A DNA stretch of 52,745 nt from Alloalcanivorax venustensis ISO4 (lineage in GTDB: Bacteria > Pseudomonadota > Gammaproteobacteria > Pseudomonadales > Alcanivoracaceae). Within the stretch, counting starts at the first letter, position 1. Each line of letters starts with the position of its first letter. The stretch is from the NCBI RefSeq assembly GCF_015356855.1, contig NZ_ARXR01000021.1, forward strand, positions 1 through 52,745, read 5' to 3'. This document shows positions 34,577-42,745 of the stretch, one piece after another. A program made the position numbers and the translations under genes. The notes under the pieces are model-generated. The model searched no databases and was not told the DNA's origin. It saw nothing but the letters and a program-made list of their open reading frames with translations.

Positions 34577-35838
34577 ACGACATTACCGCAGTCGCACCGC
34601 GGCAGAATCGTTTCTCCTGGCGCGCTCTATCGCCCTGGTTGATCAGCGCGGCCGTGCTCCTGATTCTGCCCTTCGTTCTCGATAGCGGCACCGCCTTCAC
34701 GCTGATGAACGTGATCGCCGTGAACATCGTGTTCGCCCTGTCCTACAACATGCTGCTCGGCCAGGGGGGCATGCTGTCCTTCGGCCACGCGGTGTTCTTC
34801 GGCCTCGGCAGTTACGCGGCCATGCACGCCATGAACGCCATCGACGAGGCGTCCTACGCCGGCGAAGGCTTCTGGGCGCACATCCCGGTGGTCAGCATGC
34901 CGCTGGTGGGCATGATCGCCGGCGGCCTGGTGGCGCTGGTCATCGGCTGGCCGTTCTGCCGCCGCGCCGGCACCGCCTTCGCCATGATCACCCTGGGTCT
35001 GGGCGAAATGGTGGCCGCCGCCGGCCAGATGTTCCCGTCCGTGTTCGGCGGTGAAGCCGGCATCTACGGCAACCGCATGGTCGGCCCGCAGTGGTTCGGT
35101 CTCGAGCTGGCCCAGGCCGCCGACGTGTACTGGTTCATGGCGTTCTGGACCTTCCTGGCGGTGTTCGCCATGTGGGCCTTCACCCGCACGCCGCTGGGCC
35201 GCATGTCCAACGCCGTGCGTGATAACGCGGACCGCTTGCAGTTCATCGGTTACCCGCCGCGCAACATCCGCTTCATGATCTTTATCGCCTCCGGTTCCTT
35301 CGGCGGTCTCGCCGGCGGCATGGCGGCGGTCAACTACGAGATCATCACTCCGGAATCGCTCGGTCTGATTCCGTCCGGCCTGGCGCTGCTGATGGCCGCC
35401 GTCGGCGGGCTGGGCGTGTTCTACGGCCCGATCGTCGGCGCCATCGTGGTGTCGCTGATGAACTCCATGCTCAGCGATTACACCGAAGCCTCGATCCTCT
35501 ATGTGGGTCTGGTGTTCCTGGCGATCGTGATGTTCGCCCCGCGCGGTCTTGGCGGCGGCATCGAGCATGTCCGCGTGGCCGCCCGTGAAGGCACTCTGGG
35601 CAAACGTCTGCCCGGTTGGCTGACCGGCGCGGTGGCGGTGGTGTTGATCAGCCTGGGCCTGGTCCTGCTGATCGAGCTGCTGTTCCAGTGGCGCCACGGC
35701 GATGACGAGTTCGCCCAGTTCTTCGGCCTCAACTTCGTCGCCGAATCCGTGATGAGCTGGGTCTGGGCATTGATCCTGTTCGGTGCCGGTGTGGCGGTAA
35801 TGCGCGTGACTAAAAAGTTTCGGGAGGACAACGCATGA
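34573..35838 (+). CDS. livM: LIV-type ABC permease, LivM family, with C-terminal extension
   Basis: A 421-residue permease. The core to about residue 335 is a normal LivM: FALSYNMLLGQGGMLSFGHA, then FAMITLGLGEMV, then GGLGVFYGPIVGAIVVSL. About 80 further residues contain two additional hydrophobic segments (AVAVVLISLGLVLLIELLF and WVWALILFGAGVAVM) absent from the E. coli protein. The gene overlaps both neighbours by 4 nt, so the four-gene core is translationally coupled. Confidence 0.9.
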   Translation: MNDITAVAPRQNRFSWRALSPWLISAAVLLILPFVLDSGTAFTLMNVIAVNIVFALSYNMLLGQGGMLSFGHAVFFGLGSYAAMHAMNAIDEASYAGEGFWAHIPVVSMPLVGMIAGGLVALVIGWPFCRRAGTAFAMITLGLGEMVAAAGQMFPSVFGGEAGIYGNRMVGPQWFGLELAQAADVYWFMAFWTFLAVFAMWAFTRTPLGRMSNAVRDNADRLQFIGYPPRNIRFMIFIASGSFGGLAGGMAAVNYEIITPESLGLIPSGLALLMAAVGGLGVFYGPIVGAIVVSLMNSMLSDYTEASILYVGLVFLAIVMFAPRGLGGGIEHVRVAAREGTLGKRLPGWLTGAVAVVLISLGLVLLIELLFQWRHGDDEFAQFFGLNFVAESVMSWVWALILFGAGVAVMRVTKKFREDNA

Positions 35839-36581
35839 GCGCCTTGTCTATTAAAAACCTGACCAAGAACTTCGGCCTCGCCGAGGTGATCTGCGGGGTC
35901 GACCTGGAAGTGGAAAAAGGCGAGGTACACGCCGTGATCGGCCCCAACGGGGCCGGCAAATCCACCTTCTTCAATCTGCTCTCCGGCGCCTTCCCGTCCA
36001 GTGGCGGTGAGATCCGGCTGAACGGCGAGCGCATTGACGGCCTGACGCCGGAGAAGATTCAGCAGCGCGGCCTGTCCCGGTCTTTCCAGGTCAGCAACGT
36101 GTTCGTCAATCTCTCCGTGTTCGAGAACCTGCGCTGCGCCTGCTTCAAGACCGCCGGCTCCGGCTATGTGTTCTGGCGTCCCGCCAGCAAGATCAAGGCC
36201 GCCAACGAGCGCGCCGAGGAAGTGCTGGAGATGATCGGCCTGCAGGCGCTGCGTGATGTGCCGGCCGGGGCCTTGCCCTACGCCAGCCAGCGCGCGCTGG
36301 AGATCGGCATGACCATCGCCTGCGGCGCCGAGGTGGTGATTCTCGACGAACCCACCGCCGGCATGAGTAACACCGAAACCGCCCAGGCGATCAGCCTGAT
36401 CCGTCAGGTGGCCCAGGGCCGCACCCTGATGATCGTCGAGCACGACATGGGCGTGGTGTTCGAACTGGCCGACCGCATTTCGGTGCTGGTGTACGGCAAG
36501 ATCGTCGCCACCGGCACACCGGAAGAAATCCGCAACGACCCGCGCGTCAAAGAGGCGTATCTGGGCGAGGAGGCCGCATGA
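35835..36581 (+). CDS. livG: LIV-type ABC ATPase, LivG family
   Basis: A 248-residue ATPase. Walker A is IGPNGAGKSTFFNLL, and Walker B is VVILDEPTAGM followed by the switch His in IVEHDMGVVFEL. The signature loop reads YASQRALEIGM, a weak form of the usual LSYGQQR-type sequence in this family. It couples ATP hydrolysis to import with LivF. It overlaps livM and livF by 4 nt each. Confidence 0.92.
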   Translation: MSALSIKNLTKNFGLAEVICGVDLEVEKGEVHAVIGPNGAGKSTFFNLLSGAFPSSGGEIRLNGERIDGLTPEKIQQRGLSRSFQVSNVFVNLSVFENLRCACFKTAGSGYVFWRPASKIKAANERAEEVLEMIGLQALRDVPAGALPYASQRALEIGMTIACGAEVVILDEPTAGMSNTETAQAISLIRQVAQGRTLMIVEHDMGVVFELADRISVLVYGKIVATGTPEEIRNDPRVKEAYLGEEAA

Positions 36582-37276
36582 TGCTCGAAGTCCGGGATCT
36601 GAACGCGTATTACGGCAAAAGCCACATCCTTCACGGCGTCAATTTCACGCTCGAGGAAGGCGAGGTGGTATCGCTGTTGGGACGCAACGGGGTAGGGCGC
36701 TCCACCACCGTGAAATCGATCATGGGGGAAGTGCCGCCGCACGGTTCCATCCGCTTCCGCGGCAATGAAATCGCCGGTCTGCCCAACCATAAAATTTCCC
36801 GTCTGGGCCTGGGCTACGTGCCCGAGAACCGGGATATCTTCCCGACCCTGACGGTGCGCCAGAACCTGGAGCTGGGGGTCAAGAACCCGCGCAAGCCGGG
36901 CAAATGGCGCGCCGAGCAGATGCTCGAGATGTTCCCCAACCTGGCGCAGCGCGCGGACGCCCCGGCGGGCGTGCTGTCCGGCGGTGAAAAGCAGATGCTC
37001 ACCATCAGCCGCACCCTGATGGGGGATCCGGAGCTGATCATGATCGACGAGCCCACCGAAGGTCTGGCGCCGTTGATCGTCAAGCAGATCGGTGACCTGA
37101 TCTCCGAAATCGCCAAAGCCGGTGTGTCCATTCTGCTGGTGGAGCAGAAGCTCTCCATCGCCATGGATATTTCCCACCGCGTGCTGGTCATGGGCCACGG
37201 TCAGATCGTGTTTGAAGGCACGCCGCAGGAACTGCGCGCCGACGAAGCGATTCGCCGCGAGTGGCTGGAAGTCTGA
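36578..37276 (+). CDS. livF: LIV-type ABC ATPase, LivF family, Arg in Walker A
   Basis: A 232-residue ATPase. Signature LSGGEKQMLTISRTLM and Walker B LIMIDEPTEGLAP are standard for LivF. The Walker A reads GRNGVGRST (35-43), with Arg41 in place of the invariant Lys. It closes the importer core and is followed by a terminator. The partner LivG has a normal Walker A, so at least one ATP site of the heterodimer has the canonical Lys. Confidence 0.92.
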   Translation: MMLEVRDLNAYYGKSHILHGVNFTLEEGEVVSLLGRNGVGRSTTVKSIMGEVPPHGSIRFRGNEIAGLPNHKISRLGLGYVPENRDIFPTLTVRQNLELGVKNPRKPGKWRAEQMLEMFPNLAQRADAPAGVLSGGEKQMLTISRTLMGDPELIMIDEPTEGLAPLIVKQIGDLISEIAKAGVSILLVEQKLSIAMDISHRVLVMGHGQIVFEGTPQELRADEAIRREWLEV

Positions 37277-37311
37277 TTCGATTTTGTTTGTGTTCCATCG
37301 TCAATGGGCTG

Positions 37312-37335
37312 GCCCGCTTCGGCGGGCTTTTTTTT
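37312..37335 (+). terminator. Rho-independent terminator after livF
   Basis: The hairpin GCCCGC-TTCG-GCGGGC is followed by eight T residues. It separates the importer core from the second binding-protein gene, which therefore needs its own promoter. Confidence 0.92.
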
Positions 37336-37617
37336 GCACATCCGGCGGTGCGGTAAAATAAGAAATTACGACCTTAGTAGTATTATTAACGAACGCCCCG
37401 ATACCTATATTTATAGGGGTTACAAATGTCGACTGGACAGCCGCGACGGGGTCCACTCATACTGAAAATTCCTAAAAATCAAAAGTGAAGACAGCGTAAT
37501 GGTTCTTCACGTCCGAGCACCACTCAGCCGCCGACACTGGCCCGACAGTTAACGCGGCAATAATGACAACGAACAGCCGGTAATACCGGTTACAGAACAA
37601 CAACGAGGAGAGCTTTC
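37336..37617 (+). promoter_or_regulatory. Leader and promoter region of binding protein 2
   Basis: This A+T-rich 280-bp spacer carries no gene. It holds the palindrome CCTATA-TT-TATAGG (37404-37417), an inverted pair GTGAAG/CTTCAC enclosing 14 nt (about 37484-37509) and a CCGGTAATACCGG palindrome (37577-37589) shortly before the GAGGAGAG ribosome site. The leader differs from that of the first binding protein, so the paralogues are probably controlled separately. Confidence 0.5.
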
Positions 37618-38841
37618 ATGTTGAAACCCCTGCTTTCGATGGTCGCCGCGACCGTCCTGCTGGTGGGCACCGCCAGCGCGGATACCGTTCGCATCGCGCT
37701 GATCGACCCGCTCACCGGTCCGATGGCCGCCGCCGGGCAATCCGCGCTCGATCATCTCAAATTCCATGCCGAGAAAATCAACGAGAACGGCGGCATCAAC
37801 GGCGACAAACTGGAAATCGTCGGCCTCGACAACAAGGTCAATCCGCAAGAGAGCCTGGTGCAGCTGCAGAAGGCGATCGACGACGGCATCCGCTACGTGA
37901 CCCAGGGCATGGGCTCTTCCGTGGGTTCCGCGCTGCTCGCCGCGGTCAACAAGCACAACCAGCGCAACCCCGGTGACGAGGTGCTCTACCTGAACATCGC
38001 GGCGGTGGACCCGGCCTTCACCAACGAGCGCTGTTCGTTCTGGCACTTCCGCTTCGACGCCCACGTGGACATGAAGATGAACGCCATGACCAGCTGGATC
38101 GAAGGCCGTGACGACATCAAGAAAGTCTACCTGATCAATCAGGACTACAGCTTCGGCCGCGCGGTCGCGGAAGCCGCCACCAAGATGCTCAAGGAAAAAC
38201 GTCCGGACATTGAGATCGTCGGCCAGGATTTCCATCCGCTCGCCAAGGTGAAGGACTTCACCCCCTACGTGTCCAAGATTCAGTCCTCCGGCGCGGACGC
38301 GGTGATCACCGGTAACTGGGGCCAGGACATCACCTTGCTGGTCAAGACGGCCGCCGATTACGGCCTGGATATGCCGTTCCTGACCTACTACGGTGCGATG
38401 GCCGGCGTGGTCACCCAGGTCGGTGAAGCCGGCGTGGACCGTATCTACCAGGTCAACGAGTACTACGGTGATTTCGACAAGCCGGAAATGGCCGAGCAGC
38501 AGGTCGCCATGTACGAAGAAACCGGCTGGGACTACTACTGGCTGCGTCTGACCACCATGCTCGACATGATCGACGCCGCCGCCGAGAAAGCGGACAGCAC
38601 CGATCCGGTGAAAGTCGCGTTCGCCCTGGAAGATCTCAGCATCGAGACCACCACCGGTGAAGTGGTAATGCGCAAGTCCGACCACCAGATGCAGCTGCCG
38701 CTGTTCATCTCCGTGCTCAAGGACGATATGGAATACGGCGCCGAAGGCACCGATTTCAACTTCCACAAGATCGCGGAAATCAGCCGCGACGAAGTGAGCC
38801 TGCCCACCACCTGCAAGATGCGCCGTCCGAAGCAGGGCTGA
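37618..38841 (+). CDS. LIV-type ABC transporter substrate-binding protein 2
   Basis: A 407-residue paralogue of the protein at 32343. Identity is high through the whole length, including the signal start MLKP, the IDPLTGPMAAAGQ segment, the stretch FHPLAKVKDFTPYVSKIQSS and the TTCKMRRPK tail. Differences cluster in pocket-lining stretches (NGSSVASALI versus MGSSVGSALL; GASSGVVTQL versus GAMAGVVTQV). It has its own leader and terminators on both sides, and probably supplies the same permease with a related ligand. Confidence 0.9.
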   Translation: MLKPLLSMVAATVLLVGTASADTVRIALIDPLTGPMAAAGQSALDHLKFHAEKINENGGINGDKLEIVGLDNKVNPQESLVQLQKAIDDGIRYVTQGMGSSVGSALLAAVNKHNQRNPGDEVLYLNIAAVDPAFTNERCSFWHFRFDAHVDMKMNAMTSWIEGRDDIKKVYLINQDYSFGRAVAEAATKMLKEKRPDIEIVGQDFHPLAKVKDFTPYVSKIQSSGADAVITGNWGQDITLLVKTAADYGLDMPFLTYYGAMAGVVTQVGEAGVDRIYQVNEYYGDFDKPEMAEQQVAMYEETGWDYYWLRLTTMLDMIDAAAEKADSTDPVKVAFALEDLSIETTTGEVVMRKSDHQMQLPLFISVLKDDMEYGAEGTDFNFHKIAEISRDEVSLPTTCKMRRPKQG

Positions 38842-38867
38842 TCGCCGGCTCGCACAATAAGGCGCAT

Positions 38868-38900
38868 AAAAAAAAGCCCGGCTCGAAGCCGGGCTTTTTT
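38868..38900. terminator. Bidirectional terminator between binding protein 2 and thiolase
   Basis: The arms AAGCCCGGCT and AGCCGGGCTT flank a 3-nt loop. Eight A residues lie on one side and six T residues on the other, so it can stop transcription from both convergent genes. Confidence 0.9.
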
Positions 38901-38922
38901 ATGCGTGCTGCCTGGTGGCGGT

Positions 38923-40125
38923 TCAGAATACTTCGAACAGCCCGGCGGCACCGATGCCACCGCCCACGCACATGGTCACCACCACGTACTTAACGCCGCG
39001 GCGCTTGCCTTCGATCAGCGCGTGACCGGTCATGCGCGCACCGGACATGCCGTACGGATGGCCGATGGAGATCGCGCCGCCGTTGACGTTGTACTTGTCC
39101 GGGTCGATGCCCAGCTTGTCACGGCTGTACAGGCACTGGCTGGCGAACGCTTCGTTCAGTTCCCACAGGCCGATATCGTCGATGGTCAGACCGAAACGCT
39201 TGAGCAGCTTCGGCACCGCGAATACCGGGCCGATGCCCATCTCGTCCGGGTCACAGCCGGCCACGGCCATGCCGCGGTAGGCGCCCAGGGGCTGCAGGCC
39301 GAGACGCTCGGCTTCCTTGGCTTCCATCAGCACGCAGGCGCTGGCGCCGTCGGACAGCTGGGAGGCGTTACCGGCGGTGATGAACTGGCCTTCCTGGATG
39401 TTGAGGCCGTCCTTGAACACCGGCTTCAGGCTCTGCAGGCCTTCCAGGGTGGTCTCGGGGCGGTTGCCCTCGTCCTTGGCCAGGGTCACTTCCTTGTCGG
39501 AAATTTCCTTGGTCTCTTTGTTCATCACCTTCATGTTGGTGGTCAGGGGCACGATCTCGTCGTCGAACTTGCCTTCCTGCTGAGCCTTGGCGGTGCGCAT
39601 CTGTGACTGGAACGCGTACTCGTCCTGGGCGTCGCGGGAGACGTTGTAGCGGTCGGCGACCACTTCGGCGGTCTCCAGCATGCTCATGTAGATGTCCGGA
39701 CGGTGCTCCTTGAGCCACGGATCACGGGCGCGGAAGGTGTTCATCTTGTCGTTCTGCACCAGGGAGATGGACTCCAGGCCGCCGGCGACCGCCACGTCCA
39801 TGTTGTCGACCACGATCTCCTTGGCGGCGGTGGCGATGGCCATCAGGCCGGACGCGCACTGACGGTCAATGGTCATGCCGGCCACGGAGGTGGGCAGGCC
39901 ACCGCGCAGGGCGGCCTGACGGGCCACGTTGCCGCTGGTGGAGCCCTGCTGCAGGGCGGCGCCCATGATCACGTCCTGGATGCTCTCCGGGTCGATCTTG
40001 GCGCGCTCCACGGCGTGCTTGATCACGTGACCACCCAGCGCCTGGGCCTGGGTGTCGTTGAACGCGCCCCGGTAGGCCTTGCCGATGGGGGTACGGGCGG
40101 TGGAAACGATGACTGCTTCTCTCAT
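38923..40125 (-). CDS. Acetyl-CoA C-acyltransferase (thiolase)
   Basis: A 400-residue thiolase. Catalytic Cys90 is in [22 protein letters not shown] holds the His/Asn-loop equivalent, [11 protein letters not shown] gives His, and the second Cys is in [13 protein letters not shown]. It releases acetyl-CoA (or propionyl-CoA) from a 3-ketoacyl-CoA. It is the last gene of the five-gene minus-strand operon. The ATG at 40125 has AGAGG ahead of it, while an in-frame TTG two codons upstream does not. Confidence 0.93.
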   Translation of the reverse strand: MREAVIVSTARTPIGKAYRGAFNDTQAQALGGHVIKHAVERAKIDPESIQDVIMGAALQQGSTSGNVARQAALRGGLPTSVAGMTIDRQCASGLMAIATAAKEIVVDNMDVAVAGGLESISLVQNDKMNTFRARDPWLKEHRPDIYMSMLETAEVVADRYNVSRDAQDEYAFQSQMRTAKAQQEGKFDDEIVPLTTNMKVMNKETKEISDKEVTLAKDEGNRPETTLEGLQSLKPVFKDGLNIQEGQFITAGNASQLSDGASACVLMEAKEAERLGLQPLGAYRGMAVAGCDPDEMGIGPVFAVPKLLKRFGLTIDDIGLWELNEAFASQCLYSRDKLGIDPDKYNVNGGAISIGHPYGMSGARMTGHALIEGKRRGVKYVVVTMCVGGGIGAAGLFEVF

Positions 40126-40136
40126 GATCAACCTCT

Positions 40137-41057
40137 TTAAGTAAGTTTGATGCCTTTGGCCTGCGCGGCCTTGGTCAGAATCTTGGTGACGTGCTCGCCG
40201 CCGTTGGTCATTTCACGGGCGTTGCCCATGTCGCCCAGTTGCTCGAACTGAGCCGCGATGGCGTCCGGCGTGCGCTCTTCCTCGTTGAGGTAAATGCCGT
40301 CGCTTTCCATCAGCCGCACCATGGCGTAGCAGCCGGCGCCGGCCAGTACGATACGCTGGTTGGGGGCCTGATCGCTGGCCAGGAACAACACCGCGGGGGT
40401 GATCGCTTCCGGCTCCAGCAGGGCCAGCACTTCCTTGGGCATCAGGTCCTCGGTCATACGCGTGGCCGCGGTGGGCGCCACACAGTTTACCTTGATGTCG
40501 TACTTCTCGCCTTCCAGGCAGAGGGTATTCATCAGGCCGGCCACGCCCATTTTGGCGGCGCCGTAGTTGGCCTGGCCGAAGTTGCCGTACAGCCCGGAGG
40601 TGGAGGTGGTCATGATCACGCGGCCGTACTTCTGCTCGCGCATCACCGGCCACACCGCCCGGGTGCAGATCGCGGAACCGGTCAGGTGCACCGCCACCAC
40701 TTTGTCCCAGTCCGACATCTCCATCTTGGCGAAGCTTTTGTCACGCAGGATGCCGGCGTTGTTCACCAGGATGTCGATACGGCCCCACTGGTCCAGGGTC
40801 TGCTGGACCATGGCGTCGACCTGTTCCTCGCTGGACACGTCGGCGCCGTTGGCGATCGCTTCGCCGCCGGCGGCCTTGATCTCTTCGACCACTTTCTCCG
40901 CCGCTTCGCTGGAACCGCCGGTGCCGTCGCGGGCGCCGCCGAAATCATTGACCACCACCTTGGCGCCCAATTTGGCCAGCGACAGCGCGTGGGATTTACC
41001 CAGGCCGTTGGCGGCGCCGGTGACGATCGCCACCCGGCCCTCGAAATTAATACTCAT
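40137..41057 (-). CDS. SDR 3-hydroxyacyl-CoA dehydrogenase, MFE-2 (HSD17B4)-like
   Basis: A 306-residue short-chain dehydrogenase. The NAD site is [20 protein letters not shown] followed by VVVNDFGG, the pattern of the (3R)-hydroxyacyl-CoA dehydrogenase domain of peroxisomal multifunctional enzyme 2. [14 protein letters not shown] and the catalytic YGAAK support this. About 60 extra C-terminal residues match the same subfamily. Paired with the MaoC hydratase two genes upstream, it would carry out the D-specific version of beta-oxidation. GGAGAG precedes the ATG. Confidence 0.88.
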   Translation of the reverse strand: MSINFEGRVAIVTGAANGLGKSHALSLAKLGAKVVVNDFGGARDGTGGSSEAAEKVVEEIKAAGGEAIANGADVSSEEQVDAMVQQTLDQWGRIDILVNNAGILRDKSFAKMEMSDWDKVVAVHLTGSAICTRAVWPVMREQKYGRVIMTTSTSGLYGNFGQANYGAAKMGVAGLMNTLCLEGEKYDIKVNCVAPTAATRMTEDLMPKEVLALLEPEAITPAVLFLASDQAPNQRIVLAGAGCYAMVRLMESDGIYLNEEERTPDAIAAQFEQLGDMGNAREMTNGGEHVTKILTKAAQAKGIKLT

Positions 41058-41077
41058 AAAAACTCTCCGTTGGAGAG

Positions 41078-41150
41078 CCACAAGCTACAAGCGGCAAGCC
41101 ACAAGCAGGCATGGCCCGCTTGCAGCTTGAAGCCTGAAGCTTGTAGCTGG
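41078..41150. repeat. Heptanucleotide inverted-repeat element 1 (CAAG type)
   Basis: The left arm is four consecutive 7-mers of the form NNNCAAG (CCACAAG, CTACAAG, CGGCAAG, CCACAAG; 41078-41105). The right arm is four 7-mers of the form CTTGNAG or close to it (CTTGCAG, CTTGAAG, CCTGAAG, CTTGTAG; 41119-41146). The arms are complementary and separated by 13 nt, and would form a stem in RNA or single-stranded DNA. Confidence 0.8.
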
Positions 41151-41152
41151 TT

Positions 41153-41620
41153 TTATCCCAAAACAATCAGGCTCAGCCATTCACAGGCGATGGCCGGCTT
41201 ATCGACGCCGTCGATTTCCACCGAAATGGCGTAACGGATCAGCAGCTGATTGTCGCCGCGCGGCTCCACGCCGGCCAGTTTGAAGTGGCCGCGCACCTGG
41301 GAGCCGGAGCGCACCGGGTTCAGGAAGCGCACCTTGTCGAAGCCGTAGTTGATGCCCATCACCGTGCCCTGCACGCCGGGGACCACGTCCATGGCCATGG
41401 CGGAGAGCAGCGACAGGCTCAGGAAACCGTGGGCGATGGTGCCGCCGAACGGCGTCTCCTTGGCGGCCCGCTCCGGATCGATGTGAATCCATTGCGGGTC
41501 CTCGGTGAGGTCGGCGAACTGATCGATGCGCTCCTGGGTCACCGGGAACCAGCGGGACGTGCCCAGGTCCTGGTCCACCTTGGCTTTCAGTTCGTCCACG
41601 CTGAGCTTGTTATTGGACAT
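41153..41620 (-). CDS. MaoC family (R)-specific enoyl-CoA hydratase
   Basis: A 155-residue hotdog-fold hydratase. The catalytic hydratase-2 pair is seen as Asp41 and His46 in TEDPQWIHIDPERA, and FGGTIAHGFLSLSLL is the substrate helix. It would hydrate a trans-2-enoyl-CoA to the (R)-3-hydroxyacyl-CoA, the form used by the MFE-2-like SDR downstream. Its position between two acyl-CoA dehydrogenases and that SDR follows the reaction order. Confidence 0.9.
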   Translation of the reverse strand: MSNNKLSVDELKAKVDQDLGTSRWFPVTQERIDQFADLTEDPQWIHIDPERAAKETPFGGTIAHGFLSLSLLSAMAMDVVPGVQGTVMGINYGFDKVRFLNPVRSGSQVRGHFKLAGVEPRGDNQLLIRYAISVEIDGVDKPAIACEWLSLIVLG

Positions 41621-41634
41621 TATAAAATCTCCCC

Positions 41635-42732
41635 TTAGTAATCGCGCAGTACCGCGAAGCGGTCGGCGCAGTAATTGGCGTCGCCCAGCGTTTCACCACC
41701 GGCGCGGGCGCGCTTGAGGAAAAAGCCGATGTCGAATTCATCGGTCATGCCGATGCCGCCGTGCATCTGCACCGCTTCCTGGCCGGCCAGCAGCGCCACC
41801 CGGGCGGCCTTGGCCTTGGCGGCCAGCACCTGAACCTCGGCGTCGTCGGCGTTGCGGTCGCAGGCGTCCAGCGCCTGCATCGCCAGGGCGTCGCTCATGG
41901 ACACTTCGCCCATCAGCAGCGCGGCGCGGTGCTGCAGCGCCTGGAAGGTGCCGATCAGGCGGCCGAACTGCTTGCGCTCCTTGAGGTACTGCAGGGTGCG
42001 CTCGAACGCTTCCCGGGCCAGGCCGGACAGCTCCGCGGCCAGCACCGCGCGGCCGGCGCGCAGCGCGGCGGCGAGGGCGGCGGCGCCGTCCGCCATCGGT
42101 TCGGCGGCGACGTTATCCAGGGTCACCCGGGCGGCGTTGCGGTCGTCGACCATGCGGTTGCGCTCAATGGTCACGCCCTCGGCCTTGGGGTCCACCAGGA
42201 ACAGCGCGGTGCTCTCGCCCTGGCGGGCCGCCACCAGCAGCAGGTCCGCCACATGGGCGTCCAGCACCAGCAGTTTGCCGCCGTTCAGGGTGACGCCGTC
42301 ACCGGCCGCCTTGGCTTCGGTCTTGATCGCTTCCGGACGGTGCTTGGCGCCGTCGTCCACCGCCAGGGCGGTGATCACGCTGCCCTCGGCGATCGCCGGC
42401 AGCCACTTCTGCTGCTGCTTGACGCTGCCGCCGGTGGCCAGGGCGGTGGCGCCCAAAACCGCGGTGGACAGGAACGGGGTCACCGAAAGGTTACGGCCGA
42501 TCTCACGGGCCACCAGGCCGGCGCCCACCAGGCCGAAGCCGATGCCGCCGTGCTCCTCGGGCACCAGGATGCCGGTCAGGCCGGATTCCACCATGGCGTG
42601 CCACAGCGGCTCGTCGTAGCCCTTCTCGTCGTTACGGTCGCGCAATTCGCGCAGGTGGGATACCGGGCCCTTGTCGGCCATCAGCCGCGCCACGGAATCC
42701 TGCAACATCTGTTGTTCGTCGTTCAGTTTCAT
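41635..42732 (-). CDS. Acyl-CoA dehydrogenase, small subunit lacking the catalytic Glu
   Basis: A 365-residue acyl-CoA dehydrogenase. The fold is recognisable from LVPEEHGGIGFGLVGAGLVA, ERKQFGRLIGTFQALQH and the FAD-binding QMHGGIGMTDEFDIG. The C-terminal EGT motif that carries the catalytic base in most family members is absent; the end reads ARAGGETLGDANYCADR. The next gene is a second dehydrogenase that does have it. This matches alpha2beta2 heteromeric enzymes such as those of steroid catabolism. AAGGAGT precedes the ATG. Confidence 0.88.
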   Translation of the reverse strand: MKLNDEQQMLQDSVARLMADKGPVSHLRELRDRNDEKGYDEPLWHAMVESGLTGILVPEEHGGIGFGLVGAGLVAREIGRNLSVTPFLSTAVLGATALATGGSVKQQQKWLPAIAEGSVITALAVDDGAKHRPEAIKTEAKAAGDGVTLNGGKLLVLDAHVADLLLVAARQGESTALFLVDPKAEGVTIERNRMVDDRNAARVTLDNVAAEPMADGAAALAAALRAGRAVLAAELSGLAREAFERTLQYLKERKQFGRLIGTFQALQHRAALLMGEVSMSDALAMQALDACDRNADDAEVQVLAAKAKAARVALLAGQEAVQMHGGIGMTDEFDIGFFLKRARAGGETLGDANYCADRFAVLRDY

Positions 42733-42745
42733 CAGCGTCGACTCC

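Noticed and set aside
37312-38900. Second binding-protein gene as an independent mobile cassette
   Set aside because: Terminators on both sides fit ordinary transcription-unit borders; no terminal repeats or transposase are present.
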